Assembly: GCA_004282995.1 (NCBI GenBank)
Contig: SHLU01000002.1
Coordinates: 1-29,571, forward strand
Reading direction: 5' to 3'
From: Sphingomonadaceae bacterium
Lineage (GTDB): Bacteria > Pseudomonadota > Alphaproteobacteria > Sphingomonadales > Sphingomonadaceae
Length of the DNA stretch: 29,571 nucleotides
Shown here: piece after piece, positions 8,130-16,280 of the stretch
How the letters are laid out: every line of letters starts with the position of its first letter
Numbering within the stretch: the stretch's first letter is position 1
Notes under the pieces: model-generated
What the model saw: only the letters and a program-made list of their open reading frames with translations
What the model was told of the DNA's origin: nothing
Databases searched by the model: none
Translations under genes and position numbers: made by a program

Positions 8130-8981
8130 CTATTCCGCCCTTCTCGGCTTCACCGCCGACCATATTTGCTGCTTGGCAAAATAGGCCAGGATGGTGGCGA
8201 AGAGGAGAAAGCCGAGGACTGCCCAGCCTGTCTGCTTGCGCTTGACCAGGGTCGGCTCGGCCGTCCAGGTCAGGAACGCCGCGACATCCTGCGCCATCTG
8301 GTCGACAGTTGCCTCGGTGCCATCGTCATAGGTCACCTGACCAGCATTGAGCTGCGGCGGCATGGCGATGTTGAGGTTGGGGAAGTACTTATTGAAGTAG
8401 AGACCCGTTGGCGTTTCGAAATCCGGGAATTCCGCCTTCAGCTCAGCCGATGGCTGGCCATAGCCGACCATGAGCGAATAGACATAGTTGGAACCATCGT
8501 TGCGCGCCTTGGTCATCAGCGAAAGGTCGGGCGGGATGGCGTTGTTATTGGCCGCCGCCGCAGCCACGGCGTTGGGATAGGGCGACGGGAAATAATCGGT
8601 CGGCAGGCCCGGACGAGTGGTCGCCTCGCCAGTGTTGGGATCGATGCCCGGTACAGTCTTGGACGCGGCGAATGCTTTCACCTGCGCTTCGGAATAACCG
8701 AGCTGTTCGAGATTGCGGAACGCCACGAACTTGAGCGAATGACAGGCCGCGCAAACTTCGCTGTAGACCTTCAGGCCGCGCTGCAACTGGGCAATGTCCC
8801 AATTGCCAACCGGGCCGTCGAAGGAGAACCCGCCGGCAGGTGCCTTCGGCTTCTGGTAGAATTCGTGCGCGGCATCCTTGACCGGTGTCTCGGTGGCTGC
8901 GGTGTAGGCACCGACGCCGAACGAGACCAGCACGACCAGGGCGAAAACAAGCCCAGCGGCGATGGAAAACAGGCGGATCAT
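8130..8981 (-). CDS. petC: Cytochrome c1 of the bc1 complex
   Basis: A 283-aa membrane-anchored haem protein of respiratory complex III, passing electrons from the Rieske protein to cytochrome c. The haem-attachment site is CAACH (Cys77, Cys80, His81) and the likely axial Met is in NIAMPPQL (Met207). An N-terminal signal/transmembrane segment (residues 3-27) exports the domain to the periplasm; a C-terminal helix (~253-268) anchors it. The start at 8981 follows AGGAAAG. The frame extends to 9041 inside petB but without support. It is the last gene of petABC, 22 bases after petB. Also called fbcC. Confidence 0.96.
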   Translation of the reverse strand: MIRLFSIAAGLVFALVVLVSFGVGAYTAATETPVKDAAHEFYQKPKAPAGGFSFDGPVGNWDIAQLQRGLKVYSEVCAACHSLKFVAFRNLEQLGYSEAQVKAFAASKTVPGIDPNTGEATTRPGLPTDYFPSPYPNAVAAAAANNNAIPPDLSLMTKARNDGSNYVYSLMVGYGQPSAELKAEFPDFETPTGLYFNKYFPNLNIAMPPQLNAGQVTYDDGTEATVDQMAQDVAAFLTWTAEPTLVKRKQTGWAVLGFLLFATILAYFAKQQIWSAVKPRRAE

Positions 8982-9003
8982 AGTCTTGTCTTTCCTATTC
9001 GCT

Positions 9004-10296
9004 TCAGGTCGCGGGCGTCGTGTTTTCACCCAGCACGGCATCCTTGTCGGAGCCCAGCACCGCTTCGGTAATCGAATAGGGCAACGGCTCCGGCTTCTCG
9101 ATCGAGGAAACGATCGGGATAATGACCAGGAAGTGGATGAAGTAGTAGGCGGTCGCGATCTGGCTGAGCATCACATAGGGCTCTTCGGCCGGTGCGCCAC
9201 CGCACACGAACAGCACCGCCATGCACGGGATCAGGCCGAACCAGAAGAACTTGCGGAACAGCGGGCGATAATGACCGCTGCGAACCGGTGAACGATCGAG
9301 CCAGGGCAGCAGGAACCAGAGCAGGATCGAACTGAACATGGCGAGCACGCCCCACAGCTTCGCCGACAGGACGAAGTCGAAAGTGAAGGCGCGCAGGATC
9401 GCGTAGAACGGATAGAAGTACCACTCGGGCACGATGTGCGCCGGCGTCGCCAGCGGGTTGGCCTCGATATAGTTGTCGGCATGACCCAGCAGGTTAGGCA
9501 GGAAGAAGACGAACGCCGCGTAAAGGATCAGGAACACGCCGAGACCGAAGCCGTCCTTGGCGGTGTAATAAGGGTGGAACGGCACGGTGTCCGATTCCTG
9601 CTTCACCTCAACCCCGGTGGGGTTGGACGAACCTGGAATGTGCAGCGCCCAGATATGCAGGATCACCACACCGGCAATCACGAATGGCAGCAGGAAGTGC
9701 AGGCTGAAAAAGCGGTTGAGCGCGGCATTGTCGGGCGCGAAACCGCCGACCAGCCAGATCTGCAACGGCTCACCCACCAGCGGGATCGCCCCGAACAGGC
9801 CGGTGATGACCTTGGCACCCCAGAAGCTCATCTGACCCCAAGGCAGGACGTAACCCATGAAGGCCGTCGCCATGGTCAGCAGGAAGATGACCACGCCCAG
9901 CAGCCAGATCATCTCGCGCGGAGCCTTGTACGAGCTGTAGAAGAAGCCGCGGAAGATGTGGATGTAGAGCGCGAGGAAGAAGAAGCTGGCGCCGTTGGCG
10001 TGCATGTAGCGCATCATCCAGCCCCAGTTGACGTTGCGCATGATGTGTTCGGTCGTGGCAAAGGCGACTTCGGCATTGGCGGCATAATGCATCGCCAGCA
10101 CGACGCCGGTAATGATCTGCAGCACTAGGCAGAAACCGGCCAGTACACCGAAATTCCACATATAATTGAGGTTGCGCGGCACCGGATAGCCGGCACCTAC
10201 CGCGTTGTAGACCAGCCGCGGCAAAGGCAGCTTTTCATCGACCCACTTGGTGAAGTCGTTGGCGGGTTTGTATTCCTTGGCCCAGGGAAAGCTCAT
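9004..10296 (-). CDS. petB: Cytochrome b of the bc1 complex
   Basis: A 430-aa multi-helix inner-membrane subunit carrying haems bL and bH and both quinone sites. The four haem ligands appear as His99 and His113 in helix B and His200 and His214 in helix D. The Qo-site PEWY motif is at 290-293. The length and the C-terminal helix set fit the one-piece bacterial/mitochondrial type rather than the split b6/subunit IV form. It starts 20 bases after petA, with a purine-rich site (AAAGAGACC). Also called fbcB. Confidence 0.97.
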   Translation of the reverse strand: MSFPWAKEYKPANDFTKWVDEKLPLPRLVYNAVGAGYPVPRNLNYMWNFGVLAGFCLVLQIITGVVLAMHYAANAEVAFATTEHIMRNVNWGWMMRYMHANGASFFFLALYIHIFRGFFYSSYKAPREMIWLLGVVIFLLTMATAFMGYVLPWGQMSFWGAKVITGLFGAIPLVGEPLQIWLVGGFAPDNAALNRFFSLHFLLPFVIAGVVILHIWALHIPGSSNPTGVEVKQESDTVPFHPYYTAKDGFGLGVFLILYAAFVFFLPNLLGHADNYIEANPLATPAHIVPEWYFYPFYAILRAFTFDFVLSAKLWGVLAMFSSILLWFLLPWLDRSPVRSGHYRPLFRKFFWFGLIPCMAVLFVCGGAPAEEPYVMLSQIATAYYFIHFLVIIPIVSSIEKPEPLPYSITEAVLGSDKDAVLGENTTPAT

Positions 10297-10316
10297 GATG
10301 CGGTCTCTTTCAATCC

Positions 10317-10862
10317 TTAGCCGACAGTAATGGTGGTATCGGACGTGAATTCGTAGTCCGGCACTTCGAGATTGGTCGGCGCAGGACCTTTGCGAATACG
10401 TCCTGCGGTATCGTAATGCGAACCGTGACAGGGGCAGAAATAACCGTCGAACTCGCCCTTGTTCTCACCCTCGACCGCGCCCAGCGGCACGCAACCAAGG
10501 TGCGTACATACGCCCATGGTGACGAGGATGTCGCCGTGACCTTCCTTGGTCCGCTCGGCCAGCGTCTGCGGATCGCGCAGGCTCGAAGCGTCGACCGCGT
10601 TGGCCGCAGCGATTTCCTGCGGCGCCAGGCGCTTGACGAACAGCGGCTGCTTGCGGAACACGGCCTTGATCGACTGGCCGGGTTCAATTGCGGAAACATC
10701 CAGCTCGGTGGTGCTTTCGGCCAGCACATCCGCCGAAGGTGCCATCTGGCTGATGAGCGGAAAGACCACTGCCAGACCACCAACGCCAGCGGCGCTCACG
10801 GCGGCGATATTGATAAAGTCCCGGCGGTCTACGCCGTCTGCGGGAACCGTAGTGTCAGCCAT
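10317..10862 (-). CDS. petA: Ubiquinol-cytochrome c reductase Rieske iron-sulfur subunit
   Basis: A 181-aa periplasm-facing [2Fe-2S] protein of complex III. Cluster-binding boxes are CTHLGC (Cys119, His121, Cys124) and CPCHGS (Cys143, Cys145, His146); Cys124 and Cys145 would form the stabilising disulfide. The N-terminus has the RRDF twin-arginine-like motif (13-16) before one transmembrane helix, as usual for Tat-exported Rieske proteins. Two ATGs lie in tandem (10865 and 10862) behind AAGGCAGGA; I took the second, which changes the protein by one residue. The open frame to 10937 lacks a ribosome site. First gene of petABC (fbcFBC). Confidence 0.96.
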   Translation of the reverse strand: MADTTVPADGVDRRDFINIAAVSAAGVGGLAVVFPLISQMAPSADVLAESTTELDVSAIEPGQSIKAVFRKQPLFVKRLAPQEIAAANAVDASSLRDPQTLAERTKEGHGDILVTMGVCTHLGCVPLGAVEGENKGEFDGYFCPCHGSHYDTAGRIRKGPAPTNLEVPDYEFTSDTTITVG

Positions 10863-10967
10863 CATTCCTGCCTTGCCAACAGCCGCGCGATGTGCGCGAC
10901 CCGTCCTGATACTCGTCTTCCAGACGTGCGGAGCCATAGCGTCAGTTCTGCTAGAAGCCGGCCCCGT

Positions 10968-10992
10968 CGTAACACCCCTGCGGGGGCATACG
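10968..10992. promoter_or_regulatory. Interrupted palindrome upstream of petABC
   Basis: The 25-base element reads CGTA-N3-CCCC-N3-GGGG-N3-TACG and is symmetric at both arm pairs. It lies about 105-130 bases before petA, shortly downstream of the best promoter candidate. It could be an operator or a leader hairpin in the bc1 mRNA. The symmetry is seen; the function is unknown. Confidence 0.35.
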
Positions 10993-11006
10993 CCTGTTTG
11001 GGCGCG

Positions 11007-11035
11007 CTCCTAGCCCGATTGCAGGATAATGCCAA
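11007..11035 (-). promoter_or_regulatory. Candidate promoter of petABC
   Basis: On the minus strand, TTGGCA (11035-11030) and TAGGAG (11012-11007) are separated by 17 bases. The -35 is close to consensus and the -10 is weak. This would give a leader of roughly 140 bases containing the interrupted palindrome. The ~207-base gap between pgeF and petA is otherwise featureless. Confidence 0.35.
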
Positions 11036-11072
11036 TGGTGTTTTGGGTAGGAATTGTGCAGTTCCATGCAAC

Positions 11073-11861
11073 TCAGGCGGCAATGCCGATGAGCGAGGCC
11101 TGCCGCCCGTAATTCGCTTCGCCGCGGTGGGTTGCGCGGCGATAGGAATAGAAGCGCTGCAGCGAGCCGCTTTCGGTACCATAGGTATCGAGGCCCAGTG
11201 GATCGATTACACCGACCCCCGCCCGCCCAAGGCGCGAAGCTACATAGCCTTCAAGGTCGAACTGCCAATGCCCCGCCTTTCCCTCTGCAAAGAAGCAGGC
11301 ATCGTCTTCGCTAAAGTGTTTGCGGAACGGGGCGTCCACCTCGTAACTGGCTTGGCCGATACAGGGTCCGATGGCCGCCGCGACACGATCGGCGCGCGCC
11401 CCTAGGCTCTCCATAGCCGCCAGCGTTGCTTCGATCACTCCGCCCTGGGCGCCGCGCCAGCCGGCATGGGCCGCGCCGACGATCCCGGCCTCGTGATCGG
11501 CCAGCAGGATTGGCGCGCAATCGGCCGTCACCACGCCCAGCAACAGCCCCGGCACATCGGTCACCACCGCATCGGCGCGTGGCCGATCTTCATGCGCCCA
11601 CGCCGCCTGCGCGATCACCACGTCGGGCGAGTGGACCTGATAGGGCATGGCCAGCTCTGCCCCCGGCAGGATTGCAGCCACAGCGCGGCGGCGATTCTCC
11701 GCGACATCCGCCGCATCGTCTCCAGCGCCCAGTCCGAACTGGAGCCCTGCAACCTGCCCGCTGCTGACCCCGCCCGCGCGCCCGAGAAAAGCGTGCGGGA
11801 CCCCCGCGAGCACAGGCGAACGGATCAGGTCGAGCGGATCGCCCTCCGCCTGGTCAGCCAA
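11073..11861 (-). CDS. pgeF: Peptidoglycan editing factor / YfiH-family purine nucleoside phosphorylase
   Basis: A 262-aa member of the YfiH/PgeF (multicopper polyphenol oxidase/laccase-like) family. Metal-site signatures are YQVHSPD (His77), VTADCAPILL (Cys115) and GAAHAGWRGA (His132), with HAFLGRAGGVSSG near the start. Family members act on purine nucleosides and, in E. coli, prevent misincorporation of serine into the muropeptide stem. The only start covering the whole fold is TTG at 11861, overlapping the pepN stop by 8 bases; a GTG at 11813 would leave only a few residues before the conserved HAFLGR. Overlap with pepN implies translational coupling. Confidence 0.9.
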   Translation of the reverse strand: MADQAEGDPLDLIRSPVLAGVPHAFLGRAGGVSSGQVAGLQFGLGAGDDAADVAENRRRAVAAILPGAELAMPYQVHSPDVVIAQAAWAHEDRPRADAVVTDVPGLLLGVVTADCAPILLADHEAGIVGAAHAGWRGAQGGVIEATLAAMESLGARADRVAAAIGPCIGQASYEVDAPFRKHFSEDDACFFAEGKAGHWQFDLEGYVASRLGRAGVGVIDPLGLDTYGTESGSLQRFYSYRRATHRGEANYGRQASLIGIAA

Positions 11862-14487
11862 GGCTGCGCGTAACCTGTTCGAACGTGTCGCGCGATAGAT
11901 TGGCGGCCTGCGAAATCCGCTCCAGTTCGGCCCGCATCAATTTGGCGCGCTGCGGTTCTATCCGTCGCCACCGGCCCAGCGCAGGCACGAAGCGGGCCGC
12001 AGTTTGCGGGTTGAGCGGATCGAGCGCGAGGATCAGGTCGGCGAGCATTGTGTAGCCCGCGCCATCGGCCTGATGGAACGCGTGCGGGTTGCCCGCCAAT
12101 CCCATATAGAGCGAGCGCACGCGGTTGGGATTGCGCAGCGTAAAATCGCTGTGCCGGGCCAACGCCCCGACATGCTCCAGCGCATCCGGGTGGAGCGACA
12201 TAGCCTGCAAAAGGAACCACTTGTCGATCACCAGGTCGTTGCCGTGGTAGCGGTTGTAGAAATCGAGCAGGGCATTGGTCCGTTGTTCGCTTTCCAGCCC
12301 GGCGAGCACCATCAGCGCGCCCTGCCGATCGGTCATATTGTCGGCCCCGTCGAACTGCATCCAAGCTCGCTCGGCGGTGGCCCGAGGGTCAGCCGCGGCG
12401 AGGAAGGTGAGCGCCATTGTCTTGACCTTGCGTGCGCCGCGCGCCGCGCTGTCCATGCTGTAGAACAGGCTGCTGGCACGGTCATGTAATGCCTCGAACC
12501 GATCCTTGAAATGCTGGCCAAGAAAAGCCTTCAAAGCCTCGCGTTCGGAATGAATGCGGGCCGGGTCAGCGACCAGCATCTGTTCCATCAGATAAGTCTG
12601 GCTCGGCAGCGTCATCAATTCGCCGCGCATCGAATCGTCGAGCGCGTCGTCGGTCAGGACTGCACCCAAGGCCTCGGCAATGGCTTTCTGCCCGGCTGCG
12701 CGCTGCGCTTCATCGAGCCCGTCGTCCAAAGCGGCCACCAGGTGCGAGACAACAAGTTCCTGCATTGCCTCGTAGCGGGCGAAGCTGTCATCGTCGCGCG
12801 CCGCGAGGAATACCAAATCCTCGCGCGGTGTGTCGCGCTCGATCGCTATCGGCGCGGTAAAGCCACGATTGATCGACAGTACCGGAGGCTTGGCGAAGCC
12901 TTCGAAGTCGATGGTTTTCTCGGCCGTATCGAGGATCACAAGCTGCTCGCCCCCATGCTGGCCAGTGTCGCGATCGAACAGCGCAAAACGCAACGGGATC
13001 GGCACCTCGCGCTTGGCCGGCTGGCCGGGCGTAGGCGGAACGGCCTGCCGCAGTTCCAGGGTGGCGGTATCGCCCTTATGGGTGAGCGCGATCTCGACCT
13101 TCGGCGTGCCGGCCTGCAAATACCACAGGCGGAACTGGGTCAGGTCGAGCCCGGCGCCATCTTCCATCGCCTTGATGAAATCCTCGCAGGTCGCCGCTTC
13201 CCCGTCGTGGCGTTCGAAGTAGAGATCGCAGGCTTTGCGGAAAGAATCGGGGCCAGCCATGGTGCGCATCATGCGGATCACCTCGGCCCCCTTGTTATAG
13301 ACGGTCGCGGTGTAGAAATTGCTGATTTCACGATAGGAATCGGGCCTGATCGGATGCGCCAACGGCCCGGAATCCTCGGGGAACTGCGCCGAGCGCAGGA
13401 TTCGCACGTCCTCAATCCGCTTGACCGCTTCGCCCTGCATGTCCTGACTGAAAAGCTGGTCGCGCAGGACGGTGAAACCTTCCTTGAGGCTCAGCTGGAA
13501 CCAGTCGCGGCAGGTCACGCGATTGCCCGACCAATTGTGGAAATACTCGTGCGCGATGACGCCTTCGACCGCGTCGAAATCTGAATCGGTAGCGGTATCA
13601 GGGTCGGCCAGCACATATTTCGTATTGAAGACGTTGAGACCCTTGTTCTCCATCGCACCCATGTTGAAATCGCTCACCGCGACGATGTTGTAGAGGTCGA
13701 GGTCATATTCGCGGCCGAAGGTCTCTTCGTCCCAGCGCATCGACTTCTTGAGCGATTCCATGGCGTGGTCGGTGCGCGGCAGATCGCCCTCGCGAACCCA
13801 CACGTTCAGCTCGACTTCCCTGCCGCTCATGGTCGTGAAAGTCGAAGAGTTGGCGACCAGGTCACCCGCCACCAACGCGAACAAATAGCTCGGCTTGGGC
13901 CAGGGATCATGCCATTCGGCAAAATGCCGGCGGTCTGCCGTTTCGCCCTCGTCCACCTTGTTGCCGTTGCACAGCAGGACCGGGAACTGGCCGGAGTCAC
14001 CTTCCATCCGCACCGAATAGGTCGACAGGACATCAGGCCGGTCGGGAAAGAAGGTGATGCGCCGAAATCCTTCCGCTTCGCACTGAGTGCAAAGCATCCC
14101 GCTGGATGCGTAGAGTCCCATCAACTGGCTGTTGGCGGCAGGATCGAGTTCGGTCGCGATCTCGATTTCGTGCGCATCTTTCGTCAATGGCAAGATCAGA
14201 TCGCCGCCATCCATTGACCAGCTGTTGACCGGCTCGCCATCAACCGTGACTGAAACCAGTTCCAAGCCATCACCATTGAGACGGATCGAATCGGAAGGCG
14301 GAGCCTTGCCGTTGCGGGCTACGGTCAGTTTCGACACCACGCGCGTCGCTTCGAGCCCCAAGTTGAAGTGAAGCCGGACCTCCGGCACCAGCCATGCAAA
14401 CGGCCGATAATCCTCGCGCCGGATTACAGGCGGTTCTTGAGGTGTCGGGGCGGCATCGGCCATTTCGGGATTGCGAACAACATCCAT
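11854..14487 (-). CDS. pepN: Aminopeptidase N (M1 family)
   Basis: An 877-aa zinc metallo-aminopeptidase, close to E. coli PepN (870 aa), which removes N-terminal residues from cytosolic peptides. The substrate-recognition motif GAMEN is at 277-281 and the zinc site is HEYFH (313-317) with the downstream Glu in LKEGFTV (Glu336). The C-terminal half is the long helical domain of PepN-type M1 enzymes. The frame is open to 14712, but that extension runs antisense through the divergent SDR gene. The ATG at 14487 gives a normal length, although its ribosome site is poor (TAGG about 12 bases upstream); ATG 14463 is an alternative. It shares a 66-base divergent gap with the SDR gene. Confidence 0.95.
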   Translation of the reverse strand: MDVVRNPEMADAAPTPQEPPVIRREDYRPFAWLVPEVRLHFNLGLEATRVVSKLTVARNGKAPPSDSIRLNGDGLELVSVTVDGEPVNSWSMDGGDLILPLTKDAHEIEIATELDPAANSQLMGLYASSGMLCTQCEAEGFRRITFFPDRPDVLSTYSVRMEGDSGQFPVLLCNGNKVDEGETADRRHFAEWHDPWPKPSYLFALVAGDLVANSSTFTTMSGREVELNVWVREGDLPRTDHAMESLKKSMRWDEETFGREYDLDLYNIVAVSDFNMGAMENKGLNVFNTKYVLADPDTATDSDFDAVEGVIAHEYFHNWSGNRVTCRDWFQLSLKEGFTVLRDQLFSQDMQGEAVKRIEDVRILRSAQFPEDSGPLAHPIRPDSYREISNFYTATVYNKGAEVIRMMRTMAGPDSFRKACDLYFERHDGEAATCEDFIKAMEDGAGLDLTQFRLWYLQAGTPKVEIALTHKGDTATLELRQAVPPTPGQPAKREVPIPLRFALFDRDTGQHGGEQLVILDTAEKTIDFEGFAKPPVLSINRGFTAPIAIERDTPREDLVFLAARDDDSFARYEAMQELVVSHLVAALDDGLDEAQRAAGQKAIAEALGAVLTDDALDDSMRGELMTLPSQTYLMEQMLVADPARIHSEREALKAFLGQHFKDRFEALHDRASSLFYSMDSAARGARKVKTMALTFLAAADPRATAERAWMQFDGADNMTDRQGALMVLAGLESEQRTNALLDFYNRYHGNDLVIDKWFLLQAMSLHPDALEHVGALARHSDFTLRNPNRVRSLYMGLAGNPHAFHQADGAGYTMLADLILALDPLNPQTAARFVPALGRWRRIEPQRAKLMRAELERISQAANLSRDTFEQVTRSLG

Positions 14488-14553
14488 AATGCGGGTAAAC
14501 CTACTCTTTTTCTGTGGGCTTTCGTAGCCCCATCTAGGCGTTAGAACGATGCA

Positions 14554-15345
14554 ATGAAGCAATTCTTGATCTTCGGCCTCGGCTACACGGCCAAACGGAT
14601 TGCCGCTGCGCTGGAACGAGACGGCTGGCACGTCGTCGCCACCGGCAGCGCCGGGACACTGGATTTTGCCGATGGCGAGGCAGTCCGCGCCGCACTGGCA
14701 GATGCGAGCCATGTGCTGTCATCTGTGCCGCCAGACCGTCAATCGGGAGCAGATCCGGTTTTGACCACCTATGGCGAAGCGCTGGGCAATCACTGGCTCG
14801 GCTATCTATCCTCCACCGGGGTCTATGGCGATACCGAGGGTGCATGGGTCGACGAATCGACCCCGACAGGTGGTGGCAGACGCTCGGCCCGTACGGAGTG
14901 CGATCGCTTTTGGTTGGAACGCGGCGCCCGGGTCTTTCGCCTGCCCGGAATCTACGGACCGGGTCGCAGTGCGTTCGATCGGGTGCGCGAAGGTCGGGCG
15001 CGCCGGATCGACCTGCCGGCGCAAGTCTTCAGCCGCGTGCATGTCGACGACATCGTCGAGGGGGTAATGGCTGCGTTGGCGAGTAACGCACCAGCGGGTG
15101 CCTACAATCTGTCCGATGATGTGCCCGCGAGCGGCAATGCAGTGATCGAGGAAGCCTGCCGTCTGCTCGATGTCGAGCCACCGCTACTGCAGAGCCTCGA
15201 AGAAGCGAATTTGAGTGTCATGGCGCGTGGCTTTTACGCGGAGAACCGCCGGGTTGCTAACGGCAAGGCCAAGCGCGTGCTGGGGTGGAGCCTGCGCTAC
15301 CCTGACTTTCGCGCCGGCATGGCAGCGATCAGGGCTCGGGCGTAG
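14554..15345 (+). CDS. SDR/NAD-dependent epimerase-like protein (YeeZ-type)
   Basis: A 263-aa Rossmann-fold protein of the extended/atypical SDR superfamily. The nucleotide-binding motif is at the N-terminus (IFGLGYTAKRIA, residues 6-17). LSSTGVYGD (~87-95) and RLPGIYGPGRSAF are epimerase-type blocks. The usual catalytic YxxxK is not evident; the region instead reads RSARTECDRFW, as in YeeZ-like proteins with an Arg/Glu pattern. The substrate is unknown and catalytic activity is uncertain. The start at 14554 has a weak ribosome site. Its 3' end overlaps the convergent EamA gene by 17 bases. Confidence 0.8.
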   Translation: MKQFLIFGLGYTAKRIAAALERDGWHVVATGSAGTLDFADGEAVRAALADASHVLSSVPPDRQSGADPVLTTYGEALGNHWLGYLSSTGVYGDTEGAWVDESTPTGGGRRSARTECDRFWLERGARVFRLPGIYGPGRSAFDRVREGRARRIDLPAQVFSRVHVDDIVEGVMAALASNAPAGAYNLSDDVPASGNAVIEEACRLLDVEPPLLQSLEEANLSVMARGFYAENRRVANGKAKRVLGWSLRYPDFRAGMAAIRARA

Positions 15346-16273
15346 CGCGACGCGGCGGCGACGGGCGTCCGCGCATGGCGACGAGCAGCCCGCTGAGCGC
15401 GAGCACCGCACCGGCAGCGGGCAGCAAGCTCCACACGAACCCTTCGAACATGGTCGAGAGCGTCATCGCCACCACCGGCACTAGCACGCTTGAATAAGCG
15501 GCCGTGCCCGCCCCCACTTCGCGCACCAGCCGGTAATAGAGCGGGAAGGTGCAGACTGAACCGAGCAAGCCGAGATAGAGGACCCCCAGCGTATAGGCCG
15601 GGCGCGGATCATAGGTCGGCAGACCGGACTGCACGAATGCGACCAGCGTATTCATCAGAGTGCCCGCCAGCATCGCCCAGGCCAGCAAGGTAAGGAAGGG
15701 TAGCTTTTTCGCGCCCTCCATCGCCTGGACGATATTGGCACCAGATGCCGCCAGGATGCCACCGACTGTAAAGGCCACGCCTACCAGTACTTCGGCAAGA
15801 CTCGCTGGCGAGGCGCGATATTCGTGGACGAACAGCATCGCGATACCGCCCGCCGCGATAAGTGTGCCGAGTACGAAGGCGGGGCGGATCGGTTGGCCGA
15901 GCAGGAAGTGTCCGAAAATCGCATTGGGTACCATCAACAGCGCAAACATCACGGCTACCAACCCCGAGGTAATGTAGGCCTCCGCATTGTAGACAAAGGT
16001 GAAGTTGAGCACGAATTGCAGCAGGCCGAGCAGTGCGACCCACTTCCATCCCGCACGCGGCATGGCCAGCGGTTCACGCCGGATAGCGACGAGAATGAAC
16101 ATGCCTGCCGTCGCTACCATGAAGCGATAGCTGATCGACCATTGTGCGGGGACGGTGGCAATCTGGTCGCGTATCACCAGCCAGGTGCCGCCCCAGATCA
16201 GGCTGACCAGCAGGAAAGAGGCGAGATTGCGCGGCTCGAACAGGCTCGCGCCGCCGGAAGATTGCCCGCTCAC
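15329..16273 (-). CDS. EamA/DMT-superfamily transporter
   Basis: A 314-aa inner-membrane protein with about ten hydrophobic helices arranged as two EamA repeats (first beginning ASFLLVSLIWGGTWLVI, second from about the middle), typical of drug/metabolite exporters. The substrate is unknown. The longest frame starts at an ATG at 16360, which would overlap the threonine-aldolase gene by 80 bases and add a non-family leader. The GTG at 16273, 7 bases after that gene's stop, places the start just before helix 1, so I prefer it although no clear SD is present. It is probably co-transcribed with the aldolase. Confidence 0.82.
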   Translation of the reverse strand: MSGQSSGGASLFEPRNLASFLLVSLIWGGTWLVIRDQIATVPAQWSISYRFMVATAGMFILVAIRREPLAMPRAGWKWVALLGLLQFVLNFTFVYNAEAYITSGLVAVMFALLMVPNAIFGHFLLGQPIRPAFVLGTLIAAGGIAMLFVHEYRASPASLAEVLVGVAFTVGGILAASGANIVQAMEGAKKLPFLTLLAWAMLAGTLMNTLVAFVQSGLPTYDPRPAYTLGVLYLGLLGSVCTFPLYYRLVREVGAGTAAYSSVLVPVVAMTLSTMFEGFVWSLLPAAGAVLALSGLLVAMRGRPSPPRRATPEP

Positions 16274-16280
16274 CGCGGCA

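Noticed and set aside
8038..8163. N-terminal extension of apt
   Set aside because: It would translate through the petC terminator hairpin and overlap petC. The ATG at 8037 has a clear SD and the family N-terminus.
10416..11405. 329-aa open frame crossing petA, the petA leader and pgeF on the plus strand
   Set aside because: It runs antisense to two recognised genes and has no coherent domain.
12511..13584. 357-aa open frame antisense to pepN
   Set aside because: It lies wholly inside pepN coding sequence, which has GAMEN and HExxH; this is a shadow frame.
14516..14530. GGGCT-N5-AGCCC inverted repeat between pepN and the SDR gene
   Set aside because: It has only five base pairs and no T-run, and lies upstream of both genes, so it is not a terminator and is too short to call an operator.
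14488..14712. N-terminal extension of PepN
   Set aside because: It overlaps the start of the divergent SDR gene and would make PepN about 75 residues longer than usual.
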